Shown here: positions 32,101-41,814 of the stretch, one piece after another | Position numbering within the stretch: position 1 is the first letter of the stretch | Layout: each line of letters begins with the position of its first letter | Source of the DNA: Oncomelania hupensis | Lineage: Eukaryota; Mollusca; Gastropoda; Littorinimorpha; Pomatiopsidae | DNA: 64,000 nt | Assembly (NCBI GenBank): GCA_036898135.1 | Contig: CM072515.1 | Location: forward strand, 72,208,035-72,272,034 | Direction: 5' to 3' | The notes under the pieces: model-generated | Database searches by the model: none | The model's input: the letters and a program-made list of their open reading frames with translations, nothing else | Told to the model about the DNA's origin: nothing | Position numbers and translations under genes: made by a program

Positions 32101-33422
32101 AAGTAATGTTGCAGGCCGGCATGAAAAGAGGACGATCACAGTCAGACCACAGCAGCTCTTCAACCACGGCCTCCTCCAATCCTACAGACTTCGCAGTCTG
32201 CGGCAATCACGCCACCCCGAAACGACCTCGCTCTTTCTCCCAAGACGGGGCTATTCCTTCAAAGAAATGCACTGTGGACATCGTGGATAGTAATTCCAAT
32301 ACCCCGAAGAAGATGACGCCGAGATTTAGGTCTCCGAAAACGGAGCCGTTGACAAAAGGTGGCGCGAACTTCCGTCACTACAACAGATATGAAAGACTGT
32401 CAGCCAACTCACCCTATGCATCTGCCTCCAAGTCCTCATGGAGAAAAGAGAGGAGAGCCTCGAAGCGCAACCCCACAACGTCAGCTAGAAATGGAGAGTC
32501 TCTTTCTCCTGATCTGCCAGGAGAATTGCCTGCAAAGTCTTCCAGATTTGCTTGCAGAGGTAGCGAGTCCAGCCACAGACTAGGCCAGGTAATGCCAACG
32601 GCTAAACCCCCTGGCAAAGAACGGTGGTCGTTGCAGCAGAAGCGGAACAGGGTTATTTCAACGGCTAAACCCTCTGTCAGTGAAAGATGGTCGTTGCAGC
32701 TGAAGTTGGAGAGGTTATCTAGCTCCGTGGCCAGAGTGTACAAAGCTGTCCAGAGGAAGACGACGACAAATAAGAGTTCACCAAGATGGAGGTACGCTCA
32801 CAGATCGGACAAAGCCAGCCATTTCCGTCTCCACCCATCCCGACTGATCACTGCAGCCAGCAAACGGCATAACACTGCTCACTCCCCTACCTCCGGACCT
32901 GCTCAGCTAAAAAGTACCCACTCAGTTTTGACCCTTTCTTGCTTGGACCCTGCCAGTTCTCTGAAAGCTCCAGACTTGCCTAAACAACAGCAGAAAGGGT
33001 TCAGTTTCGCTGAAAGACACTCCACCATCATCTCTCCGAGTGGAAGGATCATGGTCACGCTCCAGCATCCATGGGACCAGAACGGGGAAGACAGCAATAA
33101 AGTTCAGATGATCAATATACCGGATATCACCATGAACCTTCCTACTGACAGGAACAACGAGGTCACTCTTAAAGACTCCACCGACTCGAGCCAAATGATC
33201 GCCCAGTCAAGTTACGCCTCCCTGCAGGGCAGGGCCGATCGCTCACTTCGGGACTCCCTCAGTTTGGGAGACCGGCTGCCACCCCAACCACTGCAGCCTC
33301 CCCCGAGACAGGGCCTCTCCAACAGCGAGATGGAGATTCTCATCAGCGGAGACCTGCAGAGTCGAATCTCACATTTGATGATTTCAGAACGCAGTGATGG
33401 CGATGGTGAGCATGGCCGTTGA
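28657..33422 (+). CDS. Unrecognised low-complexity protein, three exons, 573 aa
   Basis: Exons 28657-28962, 31257-31364 and 32115-33422 join in phase 0 with GT-AG borders (CAG/gtcag, cag/GAAGG, CAG/gtaaat, gcag/GCCGG) and give 573 residues. The start ATG (AACATGG) has a good context and is the first in the exon. The protein is Ser/Thr/Arg/Lys-rich and probably mostly disordered: an acidic stretch (LDDSTSDAFADDEWLSD, about 70-86), basic Ser-rich exon 3 (KRGRSQSDHSSSS), a short tandem repeat TAKP-x3-ERWSLQ (about 297-337), then an ordered-looking SPSGRIMVTLQHPW segment and a C-terminal EMEILISGDLQSRISHL helix-like end. No signal peptide, membrane segment or known domain is visible. I do not recognise the family. 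Codon use and conserved splice phases make it a credible gene. Confidence 0.78.
28977..29104 (+). repeat. (ATG)n and (ATA)n array in intron 1
   Basis: A trinucleotide array forming the tail side of the adjoining minus-strand S2 SINE. Confidence 0.85.
29256..31011 (-). mobile_element. RNase H-bearing LINE (I/Nimb-like), 5'-truncated
   Basis: The insertion is flanked by a perfect 11-bp duplication AGTGCGTGAGA (29,245-29,255 and 31,012-31,022). On the minus strand it carries the end of a LINE ORF2: a fragment with KYHIEYLINKARNRLN (30,724-30,924), a frameshift, then an RNase H domain and a C-terminal Cys-His segment. It ends with a (TTGAA)n tail. An RNase H domain in a LINE points to the I group (I, Nimb and relatives). 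The reverse-transcriptase catalytic core is lost. Confidence 0.85.
29520..30452 (-). pseudogene. LINE RNase H domain and C-terminus
   Basis: 310-residue open frame. RNase H hallmarks in order: VYTDGSVLE (first Asp), FTCELYAIL (Glu), ICVDSKSVLYAL (Asp) and WVPSHFGIYGNEMSD (His and last Asp). It degrades the RNA strand of the RNA/DNA hybrid during retrotransposition. The C-terminus has CICKGIVSLNHLLFEC, a Cys-x-Cys...His...Cys motif. The domain itself has no break, but the upstream reverse transcriptase is missing, so it is a remnant. Confidence 0.87.
31257..31364 (+). CDS. Unrecognised gene, exon 2
   Basis: 108 bp, residues 103-138 (EGDGESSTSELVEEQ...GIRVQQ). Acceptor ctccacag and donor CAG/gtaaat. 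An (ATTGT)n tract lies just upstream of the acceptor. Confidence 0.72.
32115..33422 (+). CDS. Unrecognised gene, exon 3 (terminal)
   Basis: Residues 139-573. Acceptor atgttgcag/GCCGG. The stop is TGA at 33,420-33,422. The 3' UTR is AT-rich. Confidence 0.8.
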   Translation, partial: AGMKRGRSQSDHSSSSTTASSNPTDFAVCGNHATPKRPRSFSQDGAIPSKKCTVDIVDSNSNTPKKMTPRFRSPKTEPLTKGGANFRHYNRYERLSANSPYASASKSSWRKERRASKRNPTTSARNGESLSPDLPGELPAKSSRFACRGSESSHRLGQVMPTAKPPGKERWSLQQKRNRVISTAKPSVSERWSLQLKLERLSSSVARVYKAVQRKTTTNKSSPRWRYAHRSDKASHFRLHPSRLITAASKRHNTAHSPTSGPAQLKSTHSVLTLSCLDPASSLKAPDLPKQQQKGFSFAERHSTIISPSGRIMVTLQHPWDQNGEDSNKVQMINIPDITMNLPTDRNNEVTLKDSTDSSQMIAQSSYASLQGRADRSLRDSLSLGDRLPPQPLQPPPRQGLSNSEMEILISGDLQSRISHLMISERSDGDGEHGR

Positions 33423-33977
33423 CGGCTTTGATGGAATAGGTCACGACGTTTTATTATCTAGACTTGCATTTTACAAGTTGTTGTTTGGGGTTTTTAGTTA
33501 GGGGTAGGAGTGTGGGTGAATTTTGTTATTGTGAAAAAGGAAGAAAATGTACAGTTTTTTTAAAAATCTTATTTTAATTTTTTTAATTGTATTGTATTTT
33601 AGTTTAGTTAAGTAGTTTTCTTAGCGTTTTTCTTAGTGTATGCATGCAGTTGCACATGTGAAAATTTCCGGTGAAAATTATTGTATAGCTTTATTTAGTG
33701 CAGTGAATTCAGAGGATGATAATCGGTAGAGTTTTTCTCTTTTTTAAAAATTAACTACAAATTACCATTTTAATTAACGTTGGGTATATACTTCTTTTTT
33801 CATATTTACTGTAACATTGTACATTCACACACGATGAGCACAACATGCATAAAAGCACGAGTAAAAACACGCACCTCTCAAACAAACGATACTCAAAACC
33901 TCAAGATGCATGGTCACCTAAATGAACAAGGACATGCAAGCGTGTGGAGTGAGTCGGGAACAATAAGTCACACTTAA

Positions 33978-33983
33978 AATAAA
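33978..33983 (+). terminator. Possible poly(A) signal of the three-exon gene
   Basis: AATAAA about 555 bp after the stop. Only a candidate, since AT-rich DNA yields such words by chance. Confidence 0.35.
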
Positions 33984-34146
33984 CATGACGAGTGAATACA
34001 AGACTGCGGAGTAGAACATTTAACTTTCGACACGCATCCGCATCCACATAGCAGGCTGTGCACTCGCACCGCCATTCGCGAAAAGACTTCCAAACGTTCG
34101 TCCAGCAGCGTCTCTGGCACTCGCAGGCTTAACACTATACCAAAGA

Positions 34147-34724
34147 CCCCCGTTGGGGTGCCGGGGGTTTCAGTATAAATAGTATCCCCACTTTCTGGAA
34201 ATTTAGTGCTTTAAATTCCCACTGTCGCTGTCTTTCTCATTTGCTCTTTCTCATTCCTGCTCTGTTCTATCAAACTGCTATACTATCGTCTTCTTCGCTA
34301 GCCCAGTCTCCTACCTTTTTTCTTGAAAACTCTTCCGGGATAAGACTCCTTATTTGTGTATGAGGTCTGTTGGATCAGCTTGGGAATATTGGACGCTTTT
34401 CTGCTAGTTGGTCACTAGGGCTTCCTATGATGTTATTATTTAGCAATGTAGGCATTTTATATGTATGTGTTTTGTTGATAATTTATAATGATGTTTGTAT
34501 TCTATTTTGTTTTTGTAAACGGGCGTTCGATAAGTTGGGGTGAAGCCTCAGCCGTCCCCTGCGTGGGATGTCTTTATTGTAAAGTGACTGGCTGGTGGAG
34601 GGCATTCAGTTTTCCCACTAGAGTTGTTTCAGCAGATCTTTTATGCGGATTGGGGGTTGTCCGGTCCTGATTTGGCTCGGAAGAGTCCGCTGGACCTAAA
34701 GCAACAATTATGTAATGTTATGTA
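34147..34724 (+). mobile_element. R-family retroposon R4, short-form full copy
   Basis: Starts at CCCCGTTGGGGTGCCGGGGG, has TTTCAGTATAAATAG, and ends GGACCTAAAGCAACAATTATG plus an (ATGTA)-type tail. The flanks carry a 28-bp duplication (34,119-34,146 and 34,725-34,752) with 26 matches, so the ends are certain. Very similar to R7 by eye. Confidence 0.85.
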
Positions 34725-34752
34725 ACTCGCAGGCTTGACACTACACCAAAGA

Positions 34753-36297
34753 ACGTTCAGTTAACATAGGCGCTCGACTAAACTTTCTTTGACCACACAT
34801 ACAAGTTCAACAGGGATGTATCTGCATCTACGGCACCATTCCACACACTCAAACCCCTAGCCGCAGGGAAAGTGGAGAAAGAGATGTCTCATTTCGCCCT
34901 TGTTCCCTGGAGGCTGACATCTCATAAGCATTTATATCCAAGATGCTGCTACGTAACTCCAGTCTACCTGTTTAGGCTTAACAACTACTACTTTAAAACT
35001 ATATTTTTGGTTTCAACATAGATATAGATGCATACATGTACATGGAAATGAAAAAAGAAAATTTGTAATAAAAGATTGGGCTTTTTGCTTTCATTTGGAA
35101 GATTGGTTTTTGATTCTACTGGAAAGATAGGGTTTTGTTTTATTTTTTTATTTTGAAATCGTTGCTTACTACATTATTTTGTATTTATTGTGAATGCAGT
35201 GTGAAGAACGAAATCTATGAATTCTGTTACAGCGGATAACATTGTTACAATGAAGAAAATGTACGTTGTTCCAGCTGCTGACATTATCAATACAAAGACA
35301 ATACAGGCTGCATTTCACATTTAAATAAAGACGTCCTAAATTGTATTAAAAAATGTCTATGCTTGATATCCAACGCACACGCTTTGTTTTAATAAGATAA
35401 TTAATTAATTAAAAACTTTCTCCAACACAGGCATTTTATCGACTATGATGATTTCAATCTATTTACTTTAAGTAATAAACATTGTTCATGACGAATGGAA
35501 AGGGTTGCTTTTTGAAAATGAAAACTTGTATCGAACAACACACATTATGTTGACTTTGATCATTCCAGTTTCTTTAGTTCCAGACTATCTCCAAATACTT
35601 TGAAATAGTCTGGAGTCAGAATTGAACGAGAAAAAATGTTGGTTGGTAAGACTGTGGGAAGCCATATCCCATGAATCACTGAAAGGATTTTGACCAAACG
35701 TCATAAAAACATGACCTAGCCTGTCTCCGTGGCCAGCCATGTTTAATCTACCGCAAAGGTCAAGGCCGCTGTAGTCATTTTGTTGCTAAACACGTTTTGC
35801 TCAACATCTGAAAAAAATGGCTGAAGGGAGTTGCATGGGTTTGTGTTAATACAAACATCCACAAAATAACACAACTCCTTGAGGTTCAACTTTAAAAAAA
35901 AGAAAAAAGAATGACTTTATTCGGCCATACCTCAGAACAAGGTGCAAAAACATGGAGGGCCCCGCCTTGACGGTTGGCTTTCATGTGACCATGCATTTTA
36001 AATGAGAGCGGTAAAGTCTAAGGTATAGCGCTCTCTCTCCGAGTCTACGTCAGCCATACGGTCCAAGGGAAGCAACTTCCTAAACAGGAGTTAGTTGAGT
36101 TTTGGTGGTATGCTGATGCTTCAAAGCATGGGCTTATCCTTCAGTAGCAGGCCGACTGTTGGTCAGTCCGTCGTCGCTTCGAAATACATTTTTTTGTGTT
36201 TAAAACACACTGATGGCCTTATCTCAACAATAACTGAATCAAGATTCCTCATTTTTACTTTGCCCATATACTTCCAACTACTTCTCAGCTTGTACGG
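34753..36297. other. AT-rich intergenic DNA, nothing recognised
   Basis: No exon, RNA gene or element end that I can support. The region near 35,640-36,090 looks like an old dispersed repeat but has no partner in this window. Confidence 0.4.
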
Positions 36298-36342
36298 TGG
36301 TCTAATGGTAGTGCTTTGGCTTTGCGGATCTGAAGGTCCCGG

Positions 36343-36637
36343 TGTGACATCCTCACAGTTCCTAGTATCTTAGCTGGGCTGGGAGCGAATGGGAGCATTC
36401 TGATTGGTCGACGCGTTACAACATTCGACGCATGCGCACAGTGCTATCATAGTCTTCGTAAGGGTTAGGGTTAGGGTTTGGGTTAGAGTTAAGAGTTTAG
36501 GGTTAGAGTTAGGGTTTGGGTTAGGGTTAGGGTTATGACGCCTAAGAACTTCGTGAAAAAGCCGGCCCGACATGACCTAGCGCATGCGCAAATGCGCTCG
36601 GATAAACTAGGAGACCCGGAACTTGAAGGATGTGACA
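36343..36637. mobile_element. MITE with telomere-like repeats, inserted in a SINE
   Basis: 295-bp element with terminal inverted repeats TGTGACATCC...GGATGTGACA that extend with mismatches to about 25 bp. The SINE target gives the empty site directly: CCGG is duplicated on both sides (36,339-36,342 and 36,638-36,641). It codes for nothing. The interior has GCATGCGC palindromes and degenerate TTAGGG repeats. The superfamily is uncertain; a 4-bp duplication excludes most TA and 8-bp groups. Confidence 0.82.
36461..36535 (+). repeat. Interstitial telomere-like (TTAGGG) repeats
   Basis: About 12 units of TTAGGG and variants TTTGGG, TTAGAG and TTAAGAG, inside the MITE. Confidence 0.9.
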
Positions 36638-37349
36638 CCGGGTTCGAGCCCTGTCCGGGCCATTGTGTTGTGTCCCTGGGAAAGACACTTTACTCCCGTT
36701 TCATACTCCTTTCGGATGAGAGTATAAACCGAGGTCTAGTCTGTGTGTCGCATACATTCCATCATAACGGACTTTAAAGATCGTGACGCTCATATCTTAG
36801 ACGGATGAGTGCCGGTAGCAAGAACACACCCAAAATTGGCTGAGCCCACGTGGATACATTTTTGTTTGCCGATAGTTGATTGGATGTTTCATTTTGCTTC
36901 CACAGAAAAAAGCCGAATCACAACTCCGACAAGAAAATTAACACTTTTGAAAAATGCTTATTTTCCGGCGAAGTGTAAGAGTGTCTGGAAATGTTTTTGA
37001 ATGGACTGCCATCTTGTTTTTTCCCTTCATACAACCATTGTAAATGTATTGATCATGTTTATACATGTATTACCAAATGTAAATGCATACATTTTAAATT
37101 CACAATGTCTACGACAATCTGCTGCAAGGACATTATTATATTTAAAAATAAAATGTTTACATTTGGAACATCATACTATGACATGAAAACGTTTATACTA
37201 CTGCATAAGTTGTTCATGTTCCACGCTCACTAGGTTTTCATGGTACAAATGCTACTTAGTCATTTGGTGACGGACTATGACTCTGAACTTAGGAGGCAAC
37301 ATTGCACTGGCTGTAGTGCTGCAACCTTGGCCTTCAGGGACCACCCACT

Positions 37350-37957
37350 GGAGGAGTGCCGGAGGGGAGGGGGGGGGGGGGGTTCTGTAAAAATAGTATC
37401 CCCACTTCCTGGAAATGTAGTGCTTTAAATTCCCACTGTCGCTGTCTTTCTCCTTTGTTCTTTCTCAGTATTACTATGTTCTATCAATCTACTATACTAT
37501 CTTCTTCGCTAGACCAGTCACACACATTTTGTCTTGAAAACTCTTCCAAAACTCATTTGTGTATGAGGCCTGTTGGGTCAGTTTGGGAATATTGGACGCT
37601 TTCTTCCAAATGGTCACTAGGGCTTCTTATGATATTATTATTATTATTATTTAGCAATGTAGACATTTTATATGTGTTTTGTTGATATTTTGTAATGTTT
37701 ATATTCTATTTTGTTTTTGTAAAAGGGGGTTCGATAAATTAAGAGTGTAGCCTCAGCGTTTCCTGCATGGGATGCCTTTATTGTAAAATGACTGGCTGGT
37801 GGGGTGCCTTCAGTGTTACCTCTAGGGTTATTTCAGCAGATCTTTTATATGAATCAGGAGTGAGTACTCTTTCCACCAAGTTGTGGTCCTGATTTTGTGG
37901 TCCTGATTCGGCTCTTTGAAGTCTACTGGACCCTAGGTGTAAGCAATGAATAACTAA
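37350..37957 (+). mobile_element. R-family retroposon R5, older subfamily
   Basis: The 5' GC box is partly replaced by a G run (37,370-37,382). The body follows the R consensus with more differences. The 3' end GGACCC...GTAAGCAATGAATAACTAAC matches R1, not the younger copies. Confidence 0.78.
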
Positions 37958-38531
37958 CTTCAGTGTCCATACCCAATGCCAACTATCCTAATGGCCCCTT
38001 TTGGCTGAGACAGTGGAGATTTTTGTACACTGGGCAAGTCATAATAATAATTATAATAATAATATGTTATCAGGCTCTTATTTTTCAAAATTGTCCACTA
38101 CAGTATAATCAAACTTGTATCCCAGTTACTGAGACGGCAGTGACCACCTCGGCTGTTCTGGGGGTCATAGCCGGAAATGATGGAACAACGAAAATATAAA
38201 ATATAAAAGTGAGTTGATGACCCTGTAATATGACGGCTTCATTAAAATAATGACATATTTACAATACATTCTACAACATAGGTTTCAAACTGTGTTTTGT
38301 AAACAAACAAAAAGATATTGTGCCTTAGCTTTCAGAAAAATGAAATTGTTCAGGTACATATTGTGCATGATAAAATAAAGACAAAACCTTTTCACACAAG
38401 CTGAGAAACTGCTATTCACCTGTACTGTTTATTTGTTTTGTTTAAAATGCACTCTTGATTTCTATTTACTTCAAGGTAAAGTTTTAATGTTTACACAATC
38501 CTGCTCAAAAGTTGCTAAAAGCACTTGTCAG
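37958..38531. other. AT-rich spacer, nothing recognised
   Basis: Contains a short AAT array near 38,041. No gene or element. Confidence 0.4.
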
Positions 38532-38544
38532 AACCACACTCTTC

Positions 38545-39732
38545 CCCATGGGGGGGGGGGGGGGGGGGGGTGCTGGGGTTTCAGTATAAATAGAATCCCC
38601 ACTTTCTGGAAATTTAGTGCTTTAAATTCCCACTGCTGCTGTCTTTCTTCTTTCTCTTTCCTACTCTGTTCTATCAATCTATTATACTATCTTCTTCGCC
38701 AGACCAGTCACCTACCTTTTTTCTTGAAAACTGTTCAGGAACAAAACTCCTCATTTGTATGTGAGGTCTGTTGTATCAACTTGGGACCCCCGTTGGGGTG
38801 CCGGGGATTTCAGTATAAATAGTATCCCCACTTTCTGGAAATTAAGTGCTTTAAATTCCCACTGTCGCTGTCTTTCTCATTTGCTCTTTCTCATTCCTGC
38901 TCTGTTCTATCAATCTGCTATACTATCATCTTCTTCGCTAGACCAGTCTCCTACCTTTTTTCTTGAAAACTCTTCGGGGACAAGACTCCTTATTTGTGTA
39001 TGAGGTCTGTTGGATCAGCTTGGGAATATTGGACGCTTTCTGCCAGGTGGTCACTAGGGCTTCCTATGATGTTATTATTTAGCAATGTAGGCATTTTATA
39101 TGTATGTGTTTTGTTGATAATTTATAATGATATTTGTATTCTATTTTGTTTTTGTAAACGGGGGTTCGATAAGTTGGGGTAAAGCCTCAGCCGTCCCCTG
39201 CGTGGGATGTCTTTATTGTAAAGTGACTGGCTGGTGGAGGGCATTCAGTTTTCCCACTAGGGTTGTTTCAGCAGATCTTTTATGCGGATTTGGGGTTGTC
39301 CGGTCCTGATTTGGTTCGGAAGAGTCCGCTGGACCTAAAACAACAATTATGTAATGTAATGTATCAACTTGGGTATATTGGACGCTTTCTGCCAGGTTGT
39401 CACTGGGGCTTCCTATGATATTATTTATCAATGTAGGCATTTTGTATGTATGTGTTCTGTTAATATTTTATAATGTTTGTATTCTATTTTGTTTTTGTAA
39501 ACGGGGGTTCGATAAATTAGAGTATAGCCTCAGCGTCTCCTGCATGGGATGTCTTTATTGTAAAGTGACCGGCTGGTGGAGTTCATTGTTACCACTAGGG
39601 TTGTTTCTGCAGATCTTTTATGCGGATCAGGGACGAGTCCTCTTTCAACGAAGTTGTGGTCTTGATTTTTTGGTCCTCATTTGGCTTGGAAGAGTCCGCT
39701 GGCCCTAAAGCAATAACCATATTATGTAATGT
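38545..39732 (+). mobile_element. R-family retroposon R6, split by R7
   Basis: Outer copy in two pieces (38,545-38,785 and 39,374-39,732). A 13-bp duplication AACCACACTCTTC flanks it (38,532-38,544 and 39,733-39,745). The 5' GC box is replaced by a G run. The tail is ATTATGTAATGT. Confidence 0.84.
38786..39359 (+). mobile_element. R-family retroposon R7, nested in R6
   Basis: 574 bp from ACCCCCGTTGGGGTGCCGG to CAACAATTATGTAATGTAA, flanked by the perfect 14-bp duplication TGTATCAACTTGGG (38,772-38,785 and 39,360-39,373). The insertion is fully resolved, and removal of R7 joins R6 exactly. Confidence 0.88.
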
Positions 39733-39745
39733 AACCACACTCTTC

Positions 39746-41119
39746 ACTTGAGCCAAGATGCCAGCAACCATAAATGTGTTTGTTGAATGAGGAAGAAAAA
39801 TTGTATATGGACAGTTGGTCACTAAATGTTTTAGGCTGGAGGCATAACTTGTTATGTATAATCAACCAAGTGAAATGTCAGGCAATTGTTTTAACCGCTT
39901 GGATTGTAGAAGCATAAAATCATATTTTACAATCATTCTGTGAACAAATAAGATTTAATAATTTTACAATATTATCATTTATTGATTAGTTACCATTTAA
40001 TAAATTCTTGATTGTACACCGTATTGAATGTTCTCTTACCATGTGATAGTGCAACACAAGTTTTTCGGGTCAAATTCTTTCTTTGTTTTAAGAAATGTTT
40101 TATTTCAAATTGTTAACGTATTATAATTGTTAACTTTGAAAAGTCGTTTTTCTGAAGATGTGTTTTAGTCATTACTAGTAGATTCTTGACTTTTCATTTA
40201 TTTTCAAGTTGAAGTGATTTGAATGAATGAAATGTTTCATTTCTAATTTAATGAAAAATAATAATAATAAAAAACACATCACGACTTTTGTTTTTAATTA
40301 ATTCTATGAATAAAGTGTGTTACAAATTTCTGCTTTGGCTTTCTAGTTACTAATTTAAAGTTGTTGAATGTTCACAGTAAAGGGCCAAAAAGAGAATGCG
40401 AGACAGAGAGCTGACAGAAAGCAGAAATTGGGAGAAACTTCACTTGGGTGGAGCAAGCATGCATTTATACACTCCCACATGCTGGCAATCACTCTTGCCC
40501 ACAATCCAGCTCTCTCACACGCACACTCCCCACACACATGTACTCTTGTACTGTACAGACAAGCTCAAAAACCGAACAAACTTTATGAGGCCTGTATTAT
40601 AAACACAACTATATACGAACATGCATAACAAGCACTTGTATACACATCACTTCAGCTTGCATTATGTTGCAGTCATCAGCTCATATCAAAACTATTTCCT
40701 TTTCGTACTCTTACAGCAACGGTGTTACTATGAACACTGCGAAATGGCCATGTGTACTTGCTACAAAATTCCATAATATAAAACCGATGGCAGCAGAAGA
40801 CAGGAGATGGAGCTTTCCTATCCTTGATTTATCTTTTAGAGGATGTAATCAAATCCAGTGCCCTATTTTTAGGGAAGACAACTTGTATCCTACCTTTATA
40901 CGAACATTTTGTTTCCCTATTATCGTAATTTTCGACATATACAGCAATGTGGTGTATGAGGTTTATTTTTTTTTTTGTAAATGTAAAACTGGTTAGAGTT
41001 TGTTCATTTTATTTAACGTCTATTCACTGAAGTGATTTTAGACTACATTTGGTCAAGAGATAAGGTGTACATACACCGAGAAAAACCACCACATATTTTT
41101 TTCATAATATATAAATATA
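39746..41119. other. AT-rich intergenic DNA with a possible LINE 3' relic
   Basis: At 41,000-41,050 TTTAACGTCTATTCACTG...GTGATTTTAGAC resembles the 3' end of the RNase H LINE (29,285-29,318), suggesting an old minus-strand remnant. Otherwise nothing is recognised. Confidence 0.35.
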
Positions 41120-41125
41120 TTTATT
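41120..41125 (-). terminator. Possible poly(A) signal of MRPL19
   Basis: AATAAA on the minus strand about 423 bp after the stop; a candidate only. Confidence 0.35.
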
Positions 41126-41547
41126 GCAGATATAATTTAAATTAGCAAATAAGCTGCACGTACCTGACAAATGTTAATAAATATTGGTTTAGAATGACGA
41201 ATATACTATTCAGGGGAGATAACCTAATATTTCTAATGGCACAACAATTTGGGTCTTTCTGGAAGTTTGTGGTCTTGGTGGAATTTAGGAATTCTGATCA
41301 TTTTCTACCAAGCCATGTGTTGCTGATTGGAAACGGCTCAATATTTCTGAGCATATATAGGCTGCAGGTATATAAGTTTGCTTCAGACTCAAGCTCTCGC
41401 CCTCAAACTTCTAATACATACATACAATTTATTTCATACAATACTGACAACGACATCATACCAACAACACATAATAATTTCATGAAAACACAATTTGATC
41501 GCTTTCTTTCCACATTCTATTTACAATGAAACTTAATTTCCTAACTT

Positions 41548-41814
41548 CTAACTTGTAGCCTTTTTCAAGCTGGCTTTCTGCCTGCTGCGCGCCTTGTGCG
41601 TTTTCTCAGTTTTGACATACACTTCACGCATAATGGAGGCCGTTTCATCGTCGTCGATGGATTCGCGATGCTGTTTGATGATGTCGTATTTCTCCCAAGG
41701 TTTGGCCACTTGTTCTGCTCGCTTGTAGAAGCGCTCGGGGAGAACCATATCTTCCACACCCTTCAGGCCGTACCTCTCCCACCTTTCATGCCACGGCCGA
41801 GGATTGAGCTTTAC
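41548..41814 (-). CDS. MRPL19: MRPL19 exon 6 (terminal)
   Basis: 267 bp (VKLNPRPWHERWERYG...SLKKATS, stop TAG). Acceptor atctacag/GTAAAG. Confidence 0.94.
   Translation of the reverse strand, partial: VKLNPRPWHERWERYGLKGVEDMVLPERFYKRAEQVAKPWEKYDIIKQHRESIDDDETASIMREVYVKTEKTHKARSRQKASLKKATS

Larger units (their letters stand above)
36298..36830 (+). mobile_element. SINE family S1 copy, split by a MITE
   Basis: The tRNA head (GGTGGTCTAATGGTAGTGC) runs to GGTCCCGG at 36,342 and resumes at 36,638 with CCGGGTTCGAGCCC (B box), followed by the S1 body to about 36,830, where it is truncated. It has extra bases (TGTCCGGGCCAT) relative to the copy at 11,036. Confidence 0.88.

Noticed and set aside
32359..32583. 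Alternative frames inside exon 3 of the three-exon gene
   Set aside because: They overlap the phase-consistent main frame and have no start or splice support.
34147..34724. Hammerhead ribozyme / retrozyme in the R family
   Set aside because: I looked for CTGANGA...GAAA cores; CTGATTTGGCTCGGAA near the 3' end lacks the required core bases.
36461..36535. Possible true telomere or chromosome end
   Set aside because: Only ~75 bp of degenerate TTAGGG, internal to a MITE with ordinary DNA on both sides.
38994..39182. Repeated small frame (MCMRSVGSAW...) shared by several R copies
   Set aside because: The frame is broken in other copies and has no domain; shared only because the DNA repeats.
40664..40996. 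110-residue open frame upstream of MRPL19's 3' end
   Set aside because: No splice or poly(A) context, no motif, ordinary AT-rich composition.
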